From Mycolicibacter senuensis (lineage in GTDB: Bacteria > Actinomycetota > Actinomycetes > Mycobacteriales > Mycobacteriaceae), in assembly GCF_002101885.1 (NCBI RefSeq), contig NZ_LQPS01000039.1, positions 124,001 to 188,000 of the forward strand: a DNA stretch of 64,000 nucleotides, read 5' to 3'. Of this stretch, positions 9,301-17,201 are shown piece after piece (position 1 is the first letter of the stretch; every line of letters begins with the position of its first letter). The notes under the pieces were generated by a model. That model was not told the origin of the DNA, did no database searches, and saw only the letters and a list, made by a program, of their open reading frames with translations. Made by a program: the position numbers and the translations under genes.

Positions 9301-12300
9301 CGGCAACGGCGGTGCGGCCGGCGCGATCGGTACCGGTGGCGCTGGTGGTGCCGGCGGCGACGGTGGCAGCGGCGTGGCCGGTATGACCGACATCGACGGC
9401 AACGGAACCGCCGGCGGCAGTGGTGGTCTCGGCGGCCATGGCGGCAACGGTGGTACCGGCGGTACCACCTCGGGCGTTGGTGGCGTCGGCGGTGCCGGCG
9501 GCACCGGCGGTAGCGGCGGCAACGGCGGCGACGGTGTCTTGGGCACCGCGGGAAGCACCGGTGGTAACGGCGGCCTGGGCGGCAACGCGGCCGCCGGTGG
9601 CGCCGGCGGGCTCGGTGGCGATTCCGCCAACGATGCCGGCGGCGTCGGTGGCGCGGGCGGTAACGCCGGCGTTGCCGGTAACGGTGGTGCCGGCGGCCAC
9701 GGCGGCGACGGCGGCCTTGACGCCGCTGCCGGTAACGGCGGTGTCGGCGGTGGCGGCGGTAACCGCGACCTCGGCGGTGCCGGCGGTGCCGGTGGCGTCG
9801 GTGCGGGCGGCCAGGCCGCTACCGGTCAGGACGGCACCGACGGATCCGGTGGCGACGGTGGCGCCGGCGGTAACGGTGGTGCCGGACAGACCTTGTTGGA
9901 TGGCTCCACGCAAGACGGTGGTACCGGCGGTAAGGGCGGTGCTGCCGGGTCGATCGGCACCGGCGGTGTCGGCGGTAACGGTGGGGCCGGCTCGCTGGGT
10001 GTCGACGGAACCACCGACGGCACCGGCGACGGCACCCACGGCACCAGCGGCGGCAACGGCGGCAACGCCGGTCAGGGCGGCGCCGGCGGCTACCTGTCGG
10101 GTAACGGCGGTAACGGCGGCATCGGCGGGGTCGGCGGCGCCGGCGGCGACGGCGGCGCCGGCGTCAACGGCACCGACGGTTCCGACGCAGCGGCCAACAG
10201 CGGCGGCGACGGCGGCAACGGTGGTGACGCCACCAGCATCAACGGCAACGGTGGGGCCGGCGGCAGTGGCGGTCAAGGCGGCATCGGCGGTGACGCCATC
10301 AACGGCGACGTCGGTGCTACCGGGGCCGGTGGACAAGGCGGTGCCGGTGGTAACACCGGCGACGGCGCCAACGGCGGCAACGGCGGCGCCGGGGCCGGGG
10401 GCGGCGGCAACGCCAGCGCCGGGGCCGGCGGCAACGGCGGTCAAGGCGGCATAGCCGGTACGGCGGGCGCCGGCGGTGCCGGCGGTCTCGGCGGCGACGG
10501 GGTTGCGGCTGCCGACGGCCAGGAGGGCGTGATCCTCGGCGGTAACGGCGGTGACGGTGGCACCGGCGGTAACGCCGAGCTCGGCCAGATCGGCGGCAAC
10601 GGCGGCGCCGGTGGCGCGGCCGGAACAGTCGGAACCGGCGGCGACGGCGGTGACGGCGGTGCCGGCGCGAACGGTTTGGCCGGAACCACCAGCGGTGTCG
10701 ATGGCACCGACGGCGAAGCAGGCACGGCCGGCGGTAACGGCGGCCAGGGCGGCGCCGGTGGCAGCATCTCCGGCGACGGCGGCGCCGGCGGCCACGGTGG
10801 CATCGGTGGCGACGGTGGTGCCGGCGGCAACGCCGCCAACGGCACCGCGGGAGCCCACGCCGCGGCCGGCAGCGGCGCCAACGGCGGTACCGGTGGCGAC
10901 GCCACCGGCGCGGCCGGGGCCGGCGGGGCCGGTGGCGCTGGTGGCAGCGGCGGTGCCGGCGGTGTCGCGAACGACGGAACCAATGGTGCCGACGGTGACG
11001 GCGCTGTGGGTGGCGACGGCGGCGCGGGCGGCAACGCCGGCGCGGGCGGCACCGGTGGTAACGGCGCGGGCGGCGGAACCAACGCCGTTGCCGGCACCGG
11101 CGGCGCGGGCGGCAACAGCAGCAGCACCGCCGGCGCGGGCGGCGCGGCAGGCGCCGGTGGTATCGGCGGCGACGGCGAGACCCAGGCCGACAGTGGCGCC
11201 GACGGCGAAGGCGGCGCGATCGCCGTTGGCGGTACCGGCGGCAACGGCGGCAACGGCGCGACGTTGGGCAGCGGCCTGGCGCAGGCCGGCGGCCACGGCG
11301 GCACCGGCGGTAACGCCACCGGCGAGTTCGGCAACGGCGGTACCGGCGGTCACGGCGGTACCGGCGCCAACGGCACCAACGGAACCAGCGCTGCCAACGG
11401 CGCCGGCGCAGCCGGCGGCAACGGCGGCAACGGTGGTTCGGCCGGACAGCACGGCACCGGCGGCACCGGCGGCACCGCCGGTGACGGTGGCAAGGCCGGC
11501 AACAACACCTCGGTTGCCGCGAACGGCAGCACCGGCAACCAGCCCAAGGACCCGAACGGCAACGCCATGGCCGGTGGGACCGGCGGCGACGGCGCCAAGG
11601 GCGCCACCGGGTTTACCGGTGGAGCGGGCGGTGTCGGCGGCGTCGGCGGTGCCGGTGGCACCATCTCCGGTGACGGCGGTGAGGGCGGCCTCGGCGGCAA
11701 CGGCGGTATCGGCGGCGGTGGCGGCACCGGCGGTAACGGCGGTACCGGCGGCGCCGGTGGTGCCGGCGGTCTCGGCTTGCCCGGGCGTACCGGCGGTACC
11801 GGCGGCGAAGGCGGCCAGGGCGGCGACGGCGGTACGGGCGGGGCGGCCGGTCTGGGCGGCGCCGGTGGCGTCGCGTTGGGCGACGGCAACGCCGGTGCAC
11901 ACGGTGACGCCGGTGAAGGCGGCCAGGGCGGTGCGGGCGGTAAGGCAGGTGCCGGCGGCCTGGGTGGTGCCGGCGGCGCCGGCTACAACGGTCTTCTCGG
12001 TCAGGGCACCGGCGGTGGCGGTACCGGCGGCAGCGGCGGCGCGGGCGGAACTGGTGGCACCGGTGGTCAGGGCGGTGCCAACGCCGACGGCACCACCGCG
12101 CAGGGCGGTGCCGGCGGCGATGGCGGCAAGGGCGGCAACGGCGTCAACGGTGCCTCCAAGCCCAGCAAGTCCAACTTCGCCGGCGGCGGTGGTAGCGGTG
12201 GTAAGGGCGGCGCTGGTGGTACGAATGGCGACGGTGTCGCCGGTTCGGCGGGCACGCCCGGTGCCGCCGGCAAAGCCCCCAGTAGCAGCGTTGGCACGGG

Positions 12301-12343
12301 CGGCGCTGGTGGCGCCGGCGGTAAGGGCGCACCGGCCCCGTAG
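3305..12343 (+). CDS. Giant PGRS repeat protein (3012 aa), non-PE N-terminus
   Basis: The start at 3305 has a GGGAG 6 bases upstream. Residues 1-48 look like a signal peptide: an Arg-rich stretch ([15 protein letters not shown]), a hydrophobic core, and [11 protein letters not shown]. Next come about 95 non-repetitive residues ([26 protein letters not shown] and [10 protein letters not shown] segments) and then an uninterrupted PGRS domain to the end (KGAPAP). There is no PE domain. From about 5483 a marker (S/T-I-S-G-x-GG) recurs ten times, giving super-repeats of about 630-690 bases (the last interval about 895). The first 2.2 kb uses many GGT, TTG and GTT codons, while the rest is dominated by GGC and GCC, which suggests a composite origin. 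The gene is divergent from acyltransferase copy 1. It is likely exported; its function is unknown. Confidence 0.9.
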   Translation: MTDKQHRAGRRGLTGVVRRGGGRVAAAGSAVGAFLAFGMAPLAAAPVAKADDLDWVVDLVGADLVGAFGDLGQGASWETLFDLDAWGPLLSNVGLSFDASVADVPGSAAADDWFGSLFYEPFHELGQAWILSPFGSAVNDFINIFGFGQILIGNGADGVDGGTLAEAAGGAGGLWFGDGGAGGTSLDGIGGAGGAAGMFGDGGAGGAGLSGGSGGAGGAGGWWMGVGGDGGAGGELGGHGGAGGNALGFMYGVGGAGGDGGDGLAGLAGAAGAAGMAGIAGDNGGAGGNGGAGGKGSWFIGSGGAGGNGGVGGNGGAGGDGGDGVDATTAGGAGGDAGDGGNGGAGGAAGKAGVGGSGGLIGSSGATGTGGAAGVGGDAGAGGNGGAGADGDATTIDGGAGGAGGNAGVAGAGGAAATSGGNGGAGGDGFSAIIAGESGGAGGAGGDAGNLGNGGAGGAGGDGAAGLAGSTDVDGEGITGQAGGNGGAGGAGGAAGSDAGDGGAGGAGGNAGSGGAGGVGANGATGADAAAGSGEDGAAGGDASSNGGAGGAGGVGGDGGVGGASTHGNAGAHGVGGLGGDGGAGGAAGNGGDGGAGAGGGTEAAAGAGGKGGASDGAGGAGGAAGAGGSSGGSQAASGQAGADGAAGNGGNGGTGGHGEVLGDGTVQAGGVGGDGGDAGEVGNGGNGGTGGQGATGAAGTTNISGDGTTGDTGGAGGAGGTGGAGGTISGNGGAGGAGGVGGTGGAGGTGFDGQAGLDATEGSGDSGTAGIDGGHGGDGGAGGVGGQGGAGGTATAGDAGVQGEGGQGGVGGAAGSAGNGGRGGDGAGGGNNATAGSGGEGGSGGNRGTAGAGGAGGWNADSTTQAGQGESGAEGGGGNGGAGGRGGDGELLAGDIAQAGGAGGNGGAAGSDGDGGVGGDGGSGASAVDGTTVGIDGTTGGSGAAGGNGGVGGAGGTNSGNGGDGGAGGQGGAGGDGGAADDAPFLDSAGGNGGGAGAGGAGGNGGSGGAAAAGTGGNGGAAGNGGDAGIAAVGGQGGGGGGGTNAGNGGNGGDGAVGGAAGDFGIGGLGVDADADGADGADGTAGTHADGADGGRAGDGYGLIAGTNTGQGGGTGGNGGNAGAVGNGGFGGTGGQGATVDGITDTDGNGTHGAEGGLGGDGGQGGAGGTISGHGGHGGFGGVGGHGGAGGAGADATIADTDGGHGGNAGAGGNGGNGGQGGTATNGTGGVGGTAGWGGNGGVAGNGGQGLGGGTGATAGNGGNGGNGADGGLMGNVGTGGTGTTDGADGSLGLDGIASDGGTGGNGGAGEGLITGTEIGQGGGNGGTGGNAATFGNGGAGGTGGLGATVNGITGGDGNGTDGALGGAGGNGGTGGLGGTTSGNGGVGGNAGRGGNGGDGGAGADATAADTDGGNGGNAGAGGVGGNGGKGGAATDGTGGNGGNAGDGGDAGTAGAGGTGLGGGGGANAGAGGTGGNGADGGLAGLVGLPGYGSAEGAAGAAGIDGAGSDGGAGGNGGVGAGLIAGTDTAQAGGSGGLGGNAASVGTGGAGGNGGAGAAGDDGITDLDGHGTNGTNGGAGGVGGVGGEGGSISGDGGAGGLGGAGGAGGNAGHGANGINGTPVTSGSGASGAHGTDGGNGGVGGNGGVGGTGGVGGGATNGNTGAEGSGGLGGNAGNAGNAGNGGRGADGSGGGSNAVAGSGGNGGHGGERGTAGTAGEGGWNAGNTTQAASGAAGTAAIGGNGGAGGKGGTGALLADGTAQVGGAGGDGGDAGSVGHGGAGGNGGAGAAGATGSTALANGGAGGDGAAGGNAGSGGKGGSISGNGGLGGVGGAGGNGGTGGAGVEGLAGADAAAGSGGNGGDGTDGGNGGAGGSGGDGGNGGQGGSATNGTAGLDGAGGIGGNGGAAGAAGDGGRGGHGAGGGADDTAGHGGNGGAGGDRSTGGAAGQGGLNGDGVTYRADGVAGGDGGGGDGGAGGNGGSGGLLADGVTGQAGGYGGNGGAAGAIGTGGAGGAGGDGGSGVAGMTDIDGNGTAGGSGGLGGHGGNGGTGGTTSGVGGVGGAGGTGGSGGNGGDGVLGTAGSTGGNGGLGGNAAAGGAGGLGGDSANDAGGVGGAGGNAGVAGNGGAGGHGGDGGLDAAAGNGGVGGGGGNRDLGGAGGAGGVGAGGQAATGQDGTDGSGGDGGAGGNGGAGQTLLDGSTQDGGTGGKGGAAGSIGTGGVGGNGGAGSLGVDGTTDGTGDGTHGTSGGNGGNAGQGGAGGYLSGNGGNGGIGGVGGAGGDGGAGVNGTDGSDAAANSGGDGGNGGDATSINGNGGAGGSGGQGGIGGDAINGDVGATGAGGQGGAGGNTGDGANGGNGGAGAGGGGNASAGAGGNGGQGGIAGTAGAGGAGGLGGDGVAAADGQEGVILGGNGGDGGTGGNAELGQIGGNGGAGGAAGTVGTGGDGGDGGAGANGLAGTTSGVDGTDGEAGTAGGNGGQGGAGGSISGDGGAGGHGGIGGDGGAGGNAANGTAGAHAAAGSGANGGTGGDATGAAGAGGAGGAGGSGGAGGVANDGTNGADGDGAVGGDGGAGGNAGAGGTGGNGAGGGTNAVAGTGGAGGNSSSTAGAGGAAGAGGIGGDGETQADSGADGEGGAIAVGGTGGNGGNGATLGSGLAQAGGHGGTGGNATGEFGNGGTGGHGGTGANGTNGTSAANGAGAAGGNGGNGGSAGQHGTGGTGGTAGDGGKAGNNTSVAANGSTGNQPKDPNGNAMAGGTGGDGAKGATGFTGGAGGVGGVGGAGGTISGDGGEGGLGGNGGIGGGGGTGGNGGTGGAGGAGGLGLPGRTGGTGGEGGQGGDGGTGGAAGLGGAGGVALGDGNAGAHGDAGEGGQGGAGGKAGAGGLGGAGGAGYNGLLGQGTGGGGTGGSGGAGGTGGTGGQGGANADGTTAQGGAGGDGGKGGNGVNGASKPSKSNFAGGGGSGGKGGAGGTNGDGVAGSAGTPGAAGKAPSSSVGTGGAGGAGGKGAPAP
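5483..12300 (+). repeat. Ten PGRS super-repeats of about 210-230 residues
   Basis: A marker containing SGNGG, SGDGG or similar begins near 5483, 6172, 6811, 7442, 8074, 8764, 9460, 10087, 10760 and 11656. Between markers the order of rarer motifs is also kept, including an Ala-rich segment, WNADxTTQA-type motifs and a LLADGxAQxGG-type motif. The upstream partial PGRS gene carries the same unit. Confidence 0.7.
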
Positions 12344-12440
12344 GGACCCGCGCACGCTTCGCTCGCGCGAGCAACCCCTTGGCTCGCGCGGGCGTGCGTG
12401 TCCCCGGTCGAAACACCGGGCAGAATCCCGGGTTTGCGCA
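12344..12440. other. GC-rich palindromic intergenic element
   Basis: This segment between the PGRS stop and a residual PGRS tail is rich in inverted repeats (GCTCGCGCGAGC and CCGGT/ACCGG). A block of 22 bases near 12400, ending GTCCCCGG, matches a block near 36463 at about 20 of 22 positions. That second copy is also followed by a strong hairpin. It may be a dispersed intergenic repeat. Confidence 0.4.
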
Positions 12441-12442
12441 CG

Positions 12443-12481
12443 CTCGATGGTGGCACCAACGGCAAGGGCGGTGACGGATAG
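12443..12481 (+). pseudogene. Residual PGRS C-terminus beyond the current stop
   Basis: In the same frame as the giant PGRS gene but 100 bases after its stop, the sequence reads LDGGTNGKGGDG and then TAG. This looks like an older C-terminal end cut off by the palindromic segment 12344-12440. The alternative is chance, because the codons also form the arm of the terminator hairpin. Confidence 0.4.
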
Positions 12482-12500
12482 TGCTCCGTCACCGCCCTTT
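12464..12500. terminator. Strong bidirectional hairpin terminator
   Basis: A 15-bp perfect stem (AAGGGCGGTGACGGA with its complement) encloses the six-base loop TAGTGC and ends in TTT. It lies between the convergent PGRS gene and acyltransferase copy 2. Confidence 0.75.
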
Positions 12501-12505
12501 CCGCG

Positions 12506-13132
12506 TTATAGCGACTGGCTGTAGATAGGGATATCGTCGGGCGTTCGGGGCCAGGCGAACAGTGCGATCCGCTGATCCCACTTGGCCATGTAGTGCTCGC
12601 CGAGGAACACCCCGCCGCGGCGCTCCCAGAACCGGCGCCCGTGCGACCCGGCGGCATGGGCGTCCCCGATGATCCGTCGGCACTGCGGTTCGGCCTCGAA
12701 GATGCTGGAGACCAAGGGGCCGAAAATGTTCTTCCCGTGCCCCTTTTCGACCATGTCGGGGTCGGCCATGGCCCCGTGCAAGCCGACATCGTATGGAAGA
12801 GCGTTGTAAATAGTGGCGAGGTCATCTTGTGCTACCCGGAACAACTCCATGTATCCGAGGGGCTCGCCATGGACGTTGTAGACGTAGGGCCGCGAGTAGC
12901 CGCCCGAGAACTGGACATCCAGGTGGCGCTGCCACTGATCGGCCGGGTATGCGTAGTCCCAGGTTGCCGCGAGGTGCGGCCGGTTCATCCACTCGGAGAT
13001 CATTGCGGCGTCGCCGGGCTGGTCTGCGAATCGAATGCTGTACGGTTCGGCGAGTATCGGCAGCGGCGGCGGCGGAACCATCAGAATCTCGTCCGGCAAG
13101 TCAACCCGCTGGCGCGGCATGCGGGTACTCAT
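12506..13132 (-). CDS. MbtK-like GNAT acyltransferase, copy 2
   Basis: This 208-residue protein is a paralogue of the protein at 2403-3032, alignable end to end (EWMNRPHLAATW, YPADQWQRHL, PYDVGLHGA, PQCRRIIGD, FLGEH, ALFAWPRTP near the C-terminus). The His and Asp proposed as catalytic in MbtK are present. The start at 13132 is chosen for the ATGA overlap with a 15-codon leader, as in copy 1. Like copy 1 it lies just downstream of and convergent with a PGRS gene, so the PGRS/acyltransferase pair occurs twice in tandem. A role in siderophore or other lysine-side-chain acylation is inferred from family only. Confidence 0.85.
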   Translation of the reverse strand: MSTRMPRQRVDLPDEILMVPPPPLPILAEPYSIRFADQPGDAAMISEWMNRPHLAATWDYAYPADQWQRHLDVQFSGGYSRPYVYNVHGEPLGYMELFRVAQDDLATIYNALPYDVGLHGAMADPDMVEKGHGKNIFGPLVSSIFEAEPQCRRIIGDAHAAGSHGRRFWERRGGVFLGEHYMAKWDQRIALFAWPRTPDDIPIYSQSL

Positions 13133-13176
13133 GGCGCAGCCGAATCCGTTGTAGCCGACGTGGTTTCGGTCGCCAT
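13129..13176 (-). CDS. 15-codon leader ORF of acyltransferase copy 2
   Basis: It encodes MATETTSATTDSAAP, starting 8 bases after AGGAGG (13185-13190) and ending in an ATGA overlap with the acyltransferase. It aligns without gaps to the leader of copy 1. Two of the differing codons are synonymous. A translational-coupling role is inferred. Confidence 0.62.
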   Translation of the reverse strand: MATETTSATTDSAAP

Positions 13177-13184
13177 TACACATG

Positions 13185-13244
13185 CCTCCTGGGGGTCCGT
13201 TGACGGCAGCGCCGCCGCTAATGGGTTCACGAATGATGCTACGT
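13185..13244 (-). promoter_or_regulatory. Conserved 5' leader with RBS, copy 2
   Basis: This is the counterpart of 3085-3144 and keeps the short CGGC/GCCG hairpin. Its upstream end carries GTAGCATCATTC on the minus strand. The same 12-mer occurs at 62091-62102 before the Rv0455c-like gene, and TAGCAT would fit a -10 element. Between this leader and 13391 I see no gene. Confidence 0.5.
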
Positions 13245-13391
13245 TGGCCCGCGAGCGTGCGGGTCTGTACGCCGACACGCCGCAACAACTGGCATTCCAC
13301 GCACGCTCGCTGCACCCCTGCGTCCCGAGCACGACCAGTCGCTCGTCGTTGTCCAGCGCGTCGATACCGCGATCGCGAGGCGCTGAAGCGG

Positions 13392-13733
13392 CTACGGGCG
13401 CAGCCGCTTGATGCGGTCCCATAGGACGGCCTTGGGAGTGTCGTACATCTGCAGCGCGAGCATGCAGTCATCGAGGCGATGCGGGTTGTCCCGCAGGTAG
13501 TCGATAGCCCTTCTCAGGTCGTCGACAATGGCCGACCTGTACGCGGTCTCGGCTTTGGCAATGGCCCGGTTCAGCAGGCCTGGGCCGGGTTCCATCATGG
13601 CAAGGTCGATGACATCGCGGCTGGACACCGACCGGTCGGCCCACCGGTCGGAGTTGGCCAACAGCTTGCCGGTGGCCATGTCGAGGGCGGTCAACTTCGC
13701 GAGCCCGCAGATCCTGTCGTCAGGACCCGGCGG
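13392..13733 (-). pseudogene. AbiEii-like nucleotidyltransferase remnant (C-terminal part)
   Basis: The readable part (LTALDMATGKLLANSDRW, then SSRDVIDLAMM, then a helical C-terminus ending DRIKRLRP) resembles the C-terminal half of AbiEii/DUF1814-type nucleotidyltransferases, where the A-x-K-L and RDxxDLA motifs are typical. The reading frame continues to 13880, but from about 13735 it is antisense to a better-supported DUF4143 sequence, so the N-terminal nucleotidyltransferase motif is lost. It is probably a decayed toxin or defence gene. Family assignment is moderate. Confidence 0.55.
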
Positions 13734-13736
13734 CAC

Positions 13737-14513
13737 AGCTCCACGGTTTCCCGAGCGGAGTACGCCGAACGGCTTGTCCGGGGAGGTTTTCCGGAAGCAG
13801 TAGCGCGGTCCAACGACCGGCGTCGGCGCAGCTTCTTCAATTCCTACCTCGGCGATCTCATCGCCCGCGATGTGCAGCAATTGTCAGAGATCGAGCGAAC
13901 AACCGAGATGCGCGCCTTGGTGCAGATGCTGGCCGCTCGCTCGGGGCAACTGCTGTCGATCGCTACGTTGAGCAACGAGCTCGGACTCGGCGCCACGACC
14001 GTGAAGAAGTATGTCGCACTGCTTGAAGAGGTCTTTCTCGTCAAGCGGATACCGGCGTGGTCGCGAAACATCAGTAGCCGAGCAACGACAATCCCCAAGA
14101 TTGCGTTCGTCGACTCCGGTGTCGCCGCACACCAGATCGGCGCGGACGCCCGCAGCATCCTCCGGCCTACCGGTCAGTTCGGGCCACTCCTGGAGGGGTT
14201 TGCGCTGATGGAACTGGCACGCCAGCTGACCTGGTGCGGGGAAGCCATTGCTCTCTTTCACTATCGGACCAGGGATCAGGTTGAGGTCGATGCCGTGCTC
14301 GAAGATCGGCGAGGTGGCGTCGTGGGCATCGAGGTCAAAGCGGCATCGACGTTCGGGCCCAACGATTTCCGCGGGTTACGGCACCTCGCCGAGCGCGTCG
14401 GCGCCGATTTCCGAGTAGGTATCGTCATGCATACCGGCCCGCAAACCCTCCCCTTTGGGCCGAAGATGCTTGCGATGCCGGTGAGTGCGTTGTGGCAGAC
14501 ATCCATGTCCTGA
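13737..14513 (+). pseudogene. DUF4143 ATPase remnant, AAA domain missing
   Basis: From about 13737 the frame reads as the C-terminal part of ATP-binding proteins with a DUF4143 domain: RLVRGGFPEAV, FFNSYLGDLIARDV, IATLSNELGLGATTVKKY, LVKRIPAWSRN and KIAFVDSGVAAH, then a nuclease-like end (VEVDAVLED, VVGIEVKAAST). The Walker A and B region that normally precedes it is absent. Upstream sequence in this frame is antisense to the AbiEii-like remnant. The 5' deletion fused two broken genes tail to tail, which suggests a decayed mobile or defence locus. Confidence 0.7.
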
Positions 14514-14528
14514 CCCCGGTGTGCGCAC

Positions 14529-15497
14529 CTACACCGTCAGCACGATCTTGCCGGTCACCTCACCCGAGGCCAGCAGCCGATGCGCTTCGGCGGCCTGTTC
14601 GATCGGCAGCCGTGCGCCGATCACCGGCTTGATCCGGCCGTCGGCAAGCATCGGCCACACCTTCTCGGTCACCGCTGCGACGACGGCGCCCTTGCCGTGC
14701 GGACCCTCCACCGGCCGGCCGCGCAGCGCGGTTGCGATCACTCCGGCGCGTTTGGCGAGCAGCTTACCCAGGTTCAGCTCTGCCTTGACGCCGCCCTGCA
14801 TCCCAATGACCACGAGACGCCCGTCGGTGGCCAGCGCGTCGATATTGCGGTCCAAATAGGCCGCGCCCATGATGTCCAGGATCACGTCGGCGCCACCGGC
14901 CTCACGGATCCGCGCGACGAAGTCCTCGTCGTGATAGTTGATGGTGACCTCGGCGCCCAGCTCACGGCAGAGCGCCAGCTTGGCCTCCGAGCCGGCGGTG
15001 ACGGCCACCCACGCCCCGAGCTGGCGGGCCACCTGAATGGCATGGCTGCCGACCCCGCTCGCGCCGCCGTGGATCAGCAGCTGCTGGCCTTCGTCCAGCC
15101 GCGCCGTCTGCACCAGGTTCGACCACACCGTGCAGGCCACCTCCGGCAGGCCGGCGGCGTCCACCAGGGTCACGCCGCTGGGAATCGGCAGCACCTGCGG
15201 TGCGGGTACCGCCACGTACTCGGCGTAGCCGCCGCCGGCCAACAATGCGCAGACCTGTTGTCCGACAGTCCAATCGGAGGCGTCGTCACCCACCGCGGCC
15301 ACCACCCCGGACACTTCGAGCCCGATGGTGTCGCTGGCTCCCGGGGGCGGCGGATACTTGCCCGCCGCCTGCAGCAGGTCGGCCCGGTTCACCCCGGCCG
15401 CAGCGACGCGGATCAGCACCTCACCGGCGGCGGGTTGGACATCGGGGACCTCTTGCCAGGACAACGCATCAGCGGACTCGGCGACGATGGCACGCAT
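14529..15497 (-). CDS. Zinc-type quinone oxidoreductase (PIG3-like, Rv3777 homologue)
   Basis: This 322-residue medium-chain dehydrogenase/reductase reduces quinones or enones with NADPH. The N-terminal catalytic fold begins MRAIVAESADALSW and contains AGVNRADLLQAAGKYPPPP, typical of the PIG3 group. The nucleotide-binding segment is LIHGGASGVGSHAIQVA. The catalytic-zinc ligands of true alcohol dehydrogenases are absent, as usual for this group. The start at 15497 fits the family N-terminus. It is divergent from vapB and convergent with the DUF4143 remnant. In M. tuberculosis the homologue Rv3777 lies near lipE and echA21, as here. Confidence 0.88.
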   Translation of the reverse strand: MRAIVAESADALSWQEVPDVQPAAGEVLIRVAAAGVNRADLLQAAGKYPPPPGASDTIGLEVSGVVAAVGDDASDWTVGQQVCALLAGGGYAEYVAVPAPQVLPIPSGVTLVDAAGLPEVACTVWSNLVQTARLDEGQQLLIHGGASGVGSHAIQVARQLGAWVAVTAGSEAKLALCRELGAEVTINYHDEDFVARIREAGGADVILDIMGAAYLDRNIDALATDGRLVVIGMQGGVKAELNLGKLLAKRAGVIATALRGRPVEGPHGKGAVVAAVTEKVWPMLADGRIKPVIGARLPIEQAAEAHRLLASGEVTGKIVLTV

Positions 15498-15532
15498 GGT
15501 GGCCACGCTACTACCGGTGCGGCGTCGGATAT

Positions 15533-15552
15533 TCTGGTCAGGTCTGACCAGA
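15533..15552. promoter_or_regulatory. Perfect 20-bp palindromic operator
   Basis: TCTGGTCAGGTCTGACCAGA has 9-bp perfect arms around GT. It lies between the divergent oxidoreductase and vapB, 17 bases before the vapB ATG. VapB autoregulation is the simplest reading. The GGTC-n-GACC core also resembles GntR/FadR-type sites. Confidence 0.6.
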
Positions 15553-15569
15553 CTAGATAACCTGTTGAC

Positions 15570-15809
15570 ATGAGTGCCGAAACCGTCAACATCTATGACG
15601 CCAAGACGCGCCTGTCCCGGCTGCTGGCCCAGGTGGAGGGCGGCGCAGAGATCGTGATCAGCAGGCACGGTCGGCCTATCGCGCGGCTGGTCCCCTACCG
15701 GCCGGATCGGCCGGTGCGCCGGCCCGGTCTGTGGAAGGACCGGGTCGCCATATCGGCTGATTTCGATCAGTTCTCGGACGCGGACGACCGTGACTGGTAC
15801 GGCGCGTGA
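15570..15809 (+). CDS. Phd/YefM-type antitoxin (VapB)
   Basis: This 79-residue protein begins with the classic Phd/YefM DNA-binding domain: VNIYDAKTRLSRLLAQVEGGAEIVISRHGRPIARLVP. The acidic, aromatic tail (FDQFSDADDRDWYGA) is the expected toxin-neutralising segment. It overlaps the toxin by GTGA. The region before the ATG shows no good ribosome binding site, and a TAGATAAC stretch about 10 bases upstream may be a -10 element, so translation could be leaderless. Confidence 0.88.
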   Translation: MSAETVNIYDAKTRLSRLLAQVEGGAEIVISRHGRPIARLVPYRPDRPVRRPGLWKDRVAISADFDQFSDADDRDWYGA

Positions 15810-16177
15810 GGGGCCTGCTCGATACCCATGTTCTGCTCTGGTGGCTGGCCGACGACAAGAACCTCTCGCCTGCCCATCGTGCGGTGATCGCGGACCCCGA
15901 CAATGAACTTTTCGTCTCCGCGATCGTCGTCGCGGAAGTGGCGATCAAGGCATCGCTCGGCAAGCTGCAGGCGCCCGCCGGACTCGACGAGGCGGTACGT
16001 CAGTCGGGGTTTGGTGAGTTGCCGTTCACCGCGGCACATGCCGAAGTGCTACGCGAGCTGCCCTGGCACCACCGTGACCCGTTCGACCGGATGCTGGTGG
16101 CGCAAGCGATCGCTGAGCGTCTGGATCTGCTCACCGCCGACGGGCGGCTGCACGCCTATGCCGTCACGTGCGTATGA
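15806..16177 (+). CDS. PIN-domain ribonuclease toxin (VapC)
   Basis: This 123-residue PIN domain would cleave RNA using Mg2+ held by conserved acids. The visible motifs are LLDTHVLLWW (first Asp at residue 6), SAIVVAEVAIKASLGKL (Glu), HHRDPFDRMLVAQA (Asp) and LLTADGRLHAY (last Asp). The GTG start overlaps the vapB stop by four bases, giving coupled expression. Length and motifs are those of an intact toxin of the LLDTHVLLW subgroup. Confidence 0.9.
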   Translation: MRGLLDTHVLLWWLADDKNLSPAHRAVIADPDNELFVSAIVVAEVAIKASLGKLQAPAGLDEAVRQSGFGELPFTAAHAEVLRELPWHHRDPFDRMLVAQAIAERLDLLTADGRLHAYAVTCV

Positions 16178-16212
16178 GCGAGCGCGCCGGGGCACCGGGG
16201 TACGATTCCCGC

Positions 16213-16299
16213 GGTGGCGTGGCAGAGCGGCCTAATGCACTCGCCTTGAAAGCGAGAGACGGCTAACACCGTCCGGGGGTTCAAATCCCTCCGCCACCG
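16213..16299 (+). tRNA. tRNA-Ser (anticodon TGA)
   Basis: The acceptor stem GGTGGCG/CGCCACC, the anticodon loop CTTGAAA flanked by CTCGC/GCGAG, a long variable arm and the T-loop TTCAAAT give a class II tRNA with anticodon TGA. CCA is not encoded. Confidence 0.93.
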
Positions 16300-16375
16300 C
16301 TCTGTGATGAGTCGCGTCATAGGTGACACCTGAGTCGCGTCAGCGGTTACAGATTACCCCGGTTTTTGCCGGACA

Positions 16376-16498
16376 CTACCGCGCGCCTGCGCGGATCAGC
16401 TGTGGATCCTGCTCGTCGCCCGGCCGCAGCTCGTAGGCCTCGAAGGCCGCGGCGACCTCGGCCTGATGCGCGACGATCCAGGCGGTGGTGCGGGTCAT
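16376..16498 (-). CDS. Small third ORF of HigBA-type operon (40 aa)
   Basis: The ORF begins MTRTTAWIVAHQAEV and ends PQLIRAGAR. Its ATG overlaps the antitoxin stop (ATGA), the same coupling used between toxin and antitoxin. No family is recognised; it is predicted helical and has no membrane segment. It may be an accessory peptide or a remnant. Confidence 0.45.
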   Translation of the reverse strand: MTRTTAWIVAHQAEVAAAFEAYELRPGDEQDPQLIRAGAR

Positions 16499-16800
16499 GC
16501 CGGGAGTGGGTGCTCGGTATCCGCGGTGATGACCAACTGGGTGTGCAGCCCGATACGCGCGGCGATGTTGATCAAGGAATCCAGGGAAAACTTGCTGATC
16601 TTTCCGCGGAGCAGGTCTGACACTCGCGGCTGGGTAATCCCGAGATTGTGCGCTGCGATGGTCTGAGACCACCCGAACTCGTTGAGTCGGCGCTCGATGG
16701 CGAGGATCAGATCAGAGCGGGCACGCAGGTTCGCCGCCTCTTCGGGAGTGTCTGCGATGGCATCCCACACATTGTTGAAACTCTGCACTTCGTCGCTCAT
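16495..16800 (-). CDS. HigA-like XRE antitoxin
   Basis: This 101-residue protein carries an XRE-type helix-turn-helix: FGWSQTIAAHNLGITQPRVS, then DLLRGKISKFSLDSLINIAARIG. This matches the HigA2/HTH_37 style of antitoxin that follows a Gp49-like toxin. ATGA overlap with the toxin upstream implies coupled translation. It likely represses its own operon through the palindrome at 17153-17172. Confidence 0.87.
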   Translation of the reverse strand: MSDEVQSFNNVWDAIADTPEEAANLRARSDLILAIERRLNEFGWSQTIAAHNLGITQPRVSDLLRGKISKFSLDSLINIAARIGLHTQLVITADTEHPLPA

Positions 16801-17144
16801 GGCTGCTCTCCTTTCCGTTGCTCCGCGTCTTCGCGAGCGTCTTTCAATCGCTTCTTGCCCAGATCGATGGCCGACTTCGGAGTCTTCTGGGTTTTCTTGG
16901 CGAAGCAGTGCAGGACGTAGACGCTCTCACCGATCACCGTCGTGTACATGGTGCGGAAGATGCCGTCGGCAGTTTTGACCCGGATCTCCCGGACCCCGGG
17001 ACCGACTGAAGGCATCGGCTTCCAGTCGATCGGATCGAGTCCGCGCTGCACCCGCTGCAACTCGGAGCCCGAGTCGTGTTTCGCATCGGACGGGAACTCC
17101 CGCAGCTCGTCGAGCGCTCGCCCTACGAACCTGACCTCCTTCAC
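16797..17144 (-). CDS. HigB/RelE-type toxin (phage Gp49-like)
   Basis: This 115-residue RelE-superfamily protein would act as a ribosome-dependent or free mRNA endonuclease. The visible family pattern is VRFVGRALDELREFP, VREIRVKTADGIFRTMYT and VYVLHCFAKKTQKTPKSAIDLGKKRLKD, the last being the hallmark FxKKxxKTP motif. Toxin-first gene order is that of higBA loci. A good GGAGG precedes the ATG. Confidence 0.88.
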   Translation of the reverse strand: MKEVRFVGRALDELREFPSDAKHDSGSELQRVQRGLDPIDWKPMPSVGPGVREIRVKTADGIFRTMYTTVIGESVYVLHCFAKKTQKTPKSAIDLGKKRLKDAREDAEQRKGEQP

Positions 17145-17152
17145 AACCGCAA

Positions 17153-17172
17153 CTATACAAAATTCTGTATAG
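17153..17172. promoter_or_regulatory. Operator palindrome of HigBA-type operon
   Basis: CTATACA and TGTATAG, separated by six bases, lie just upstream of the toxin ATG. The AT-rich core would also provide the -10 element. Autoregulation by the HTH antitoxin is inferred. Confidence 0.6.
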
Positions 17173-17201
17173 GACAGCTATAGCACAGCTACAGCGGCTC
17201 T

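Noticed and set aside
13479..13736. N-terminal 86 residues of the plus-strand frame upstream of the DUF4143 sequence
   Set aside because: They are antisense to the AbiEii-like remnant and show no AAA motifs, so they were not counted as coding.
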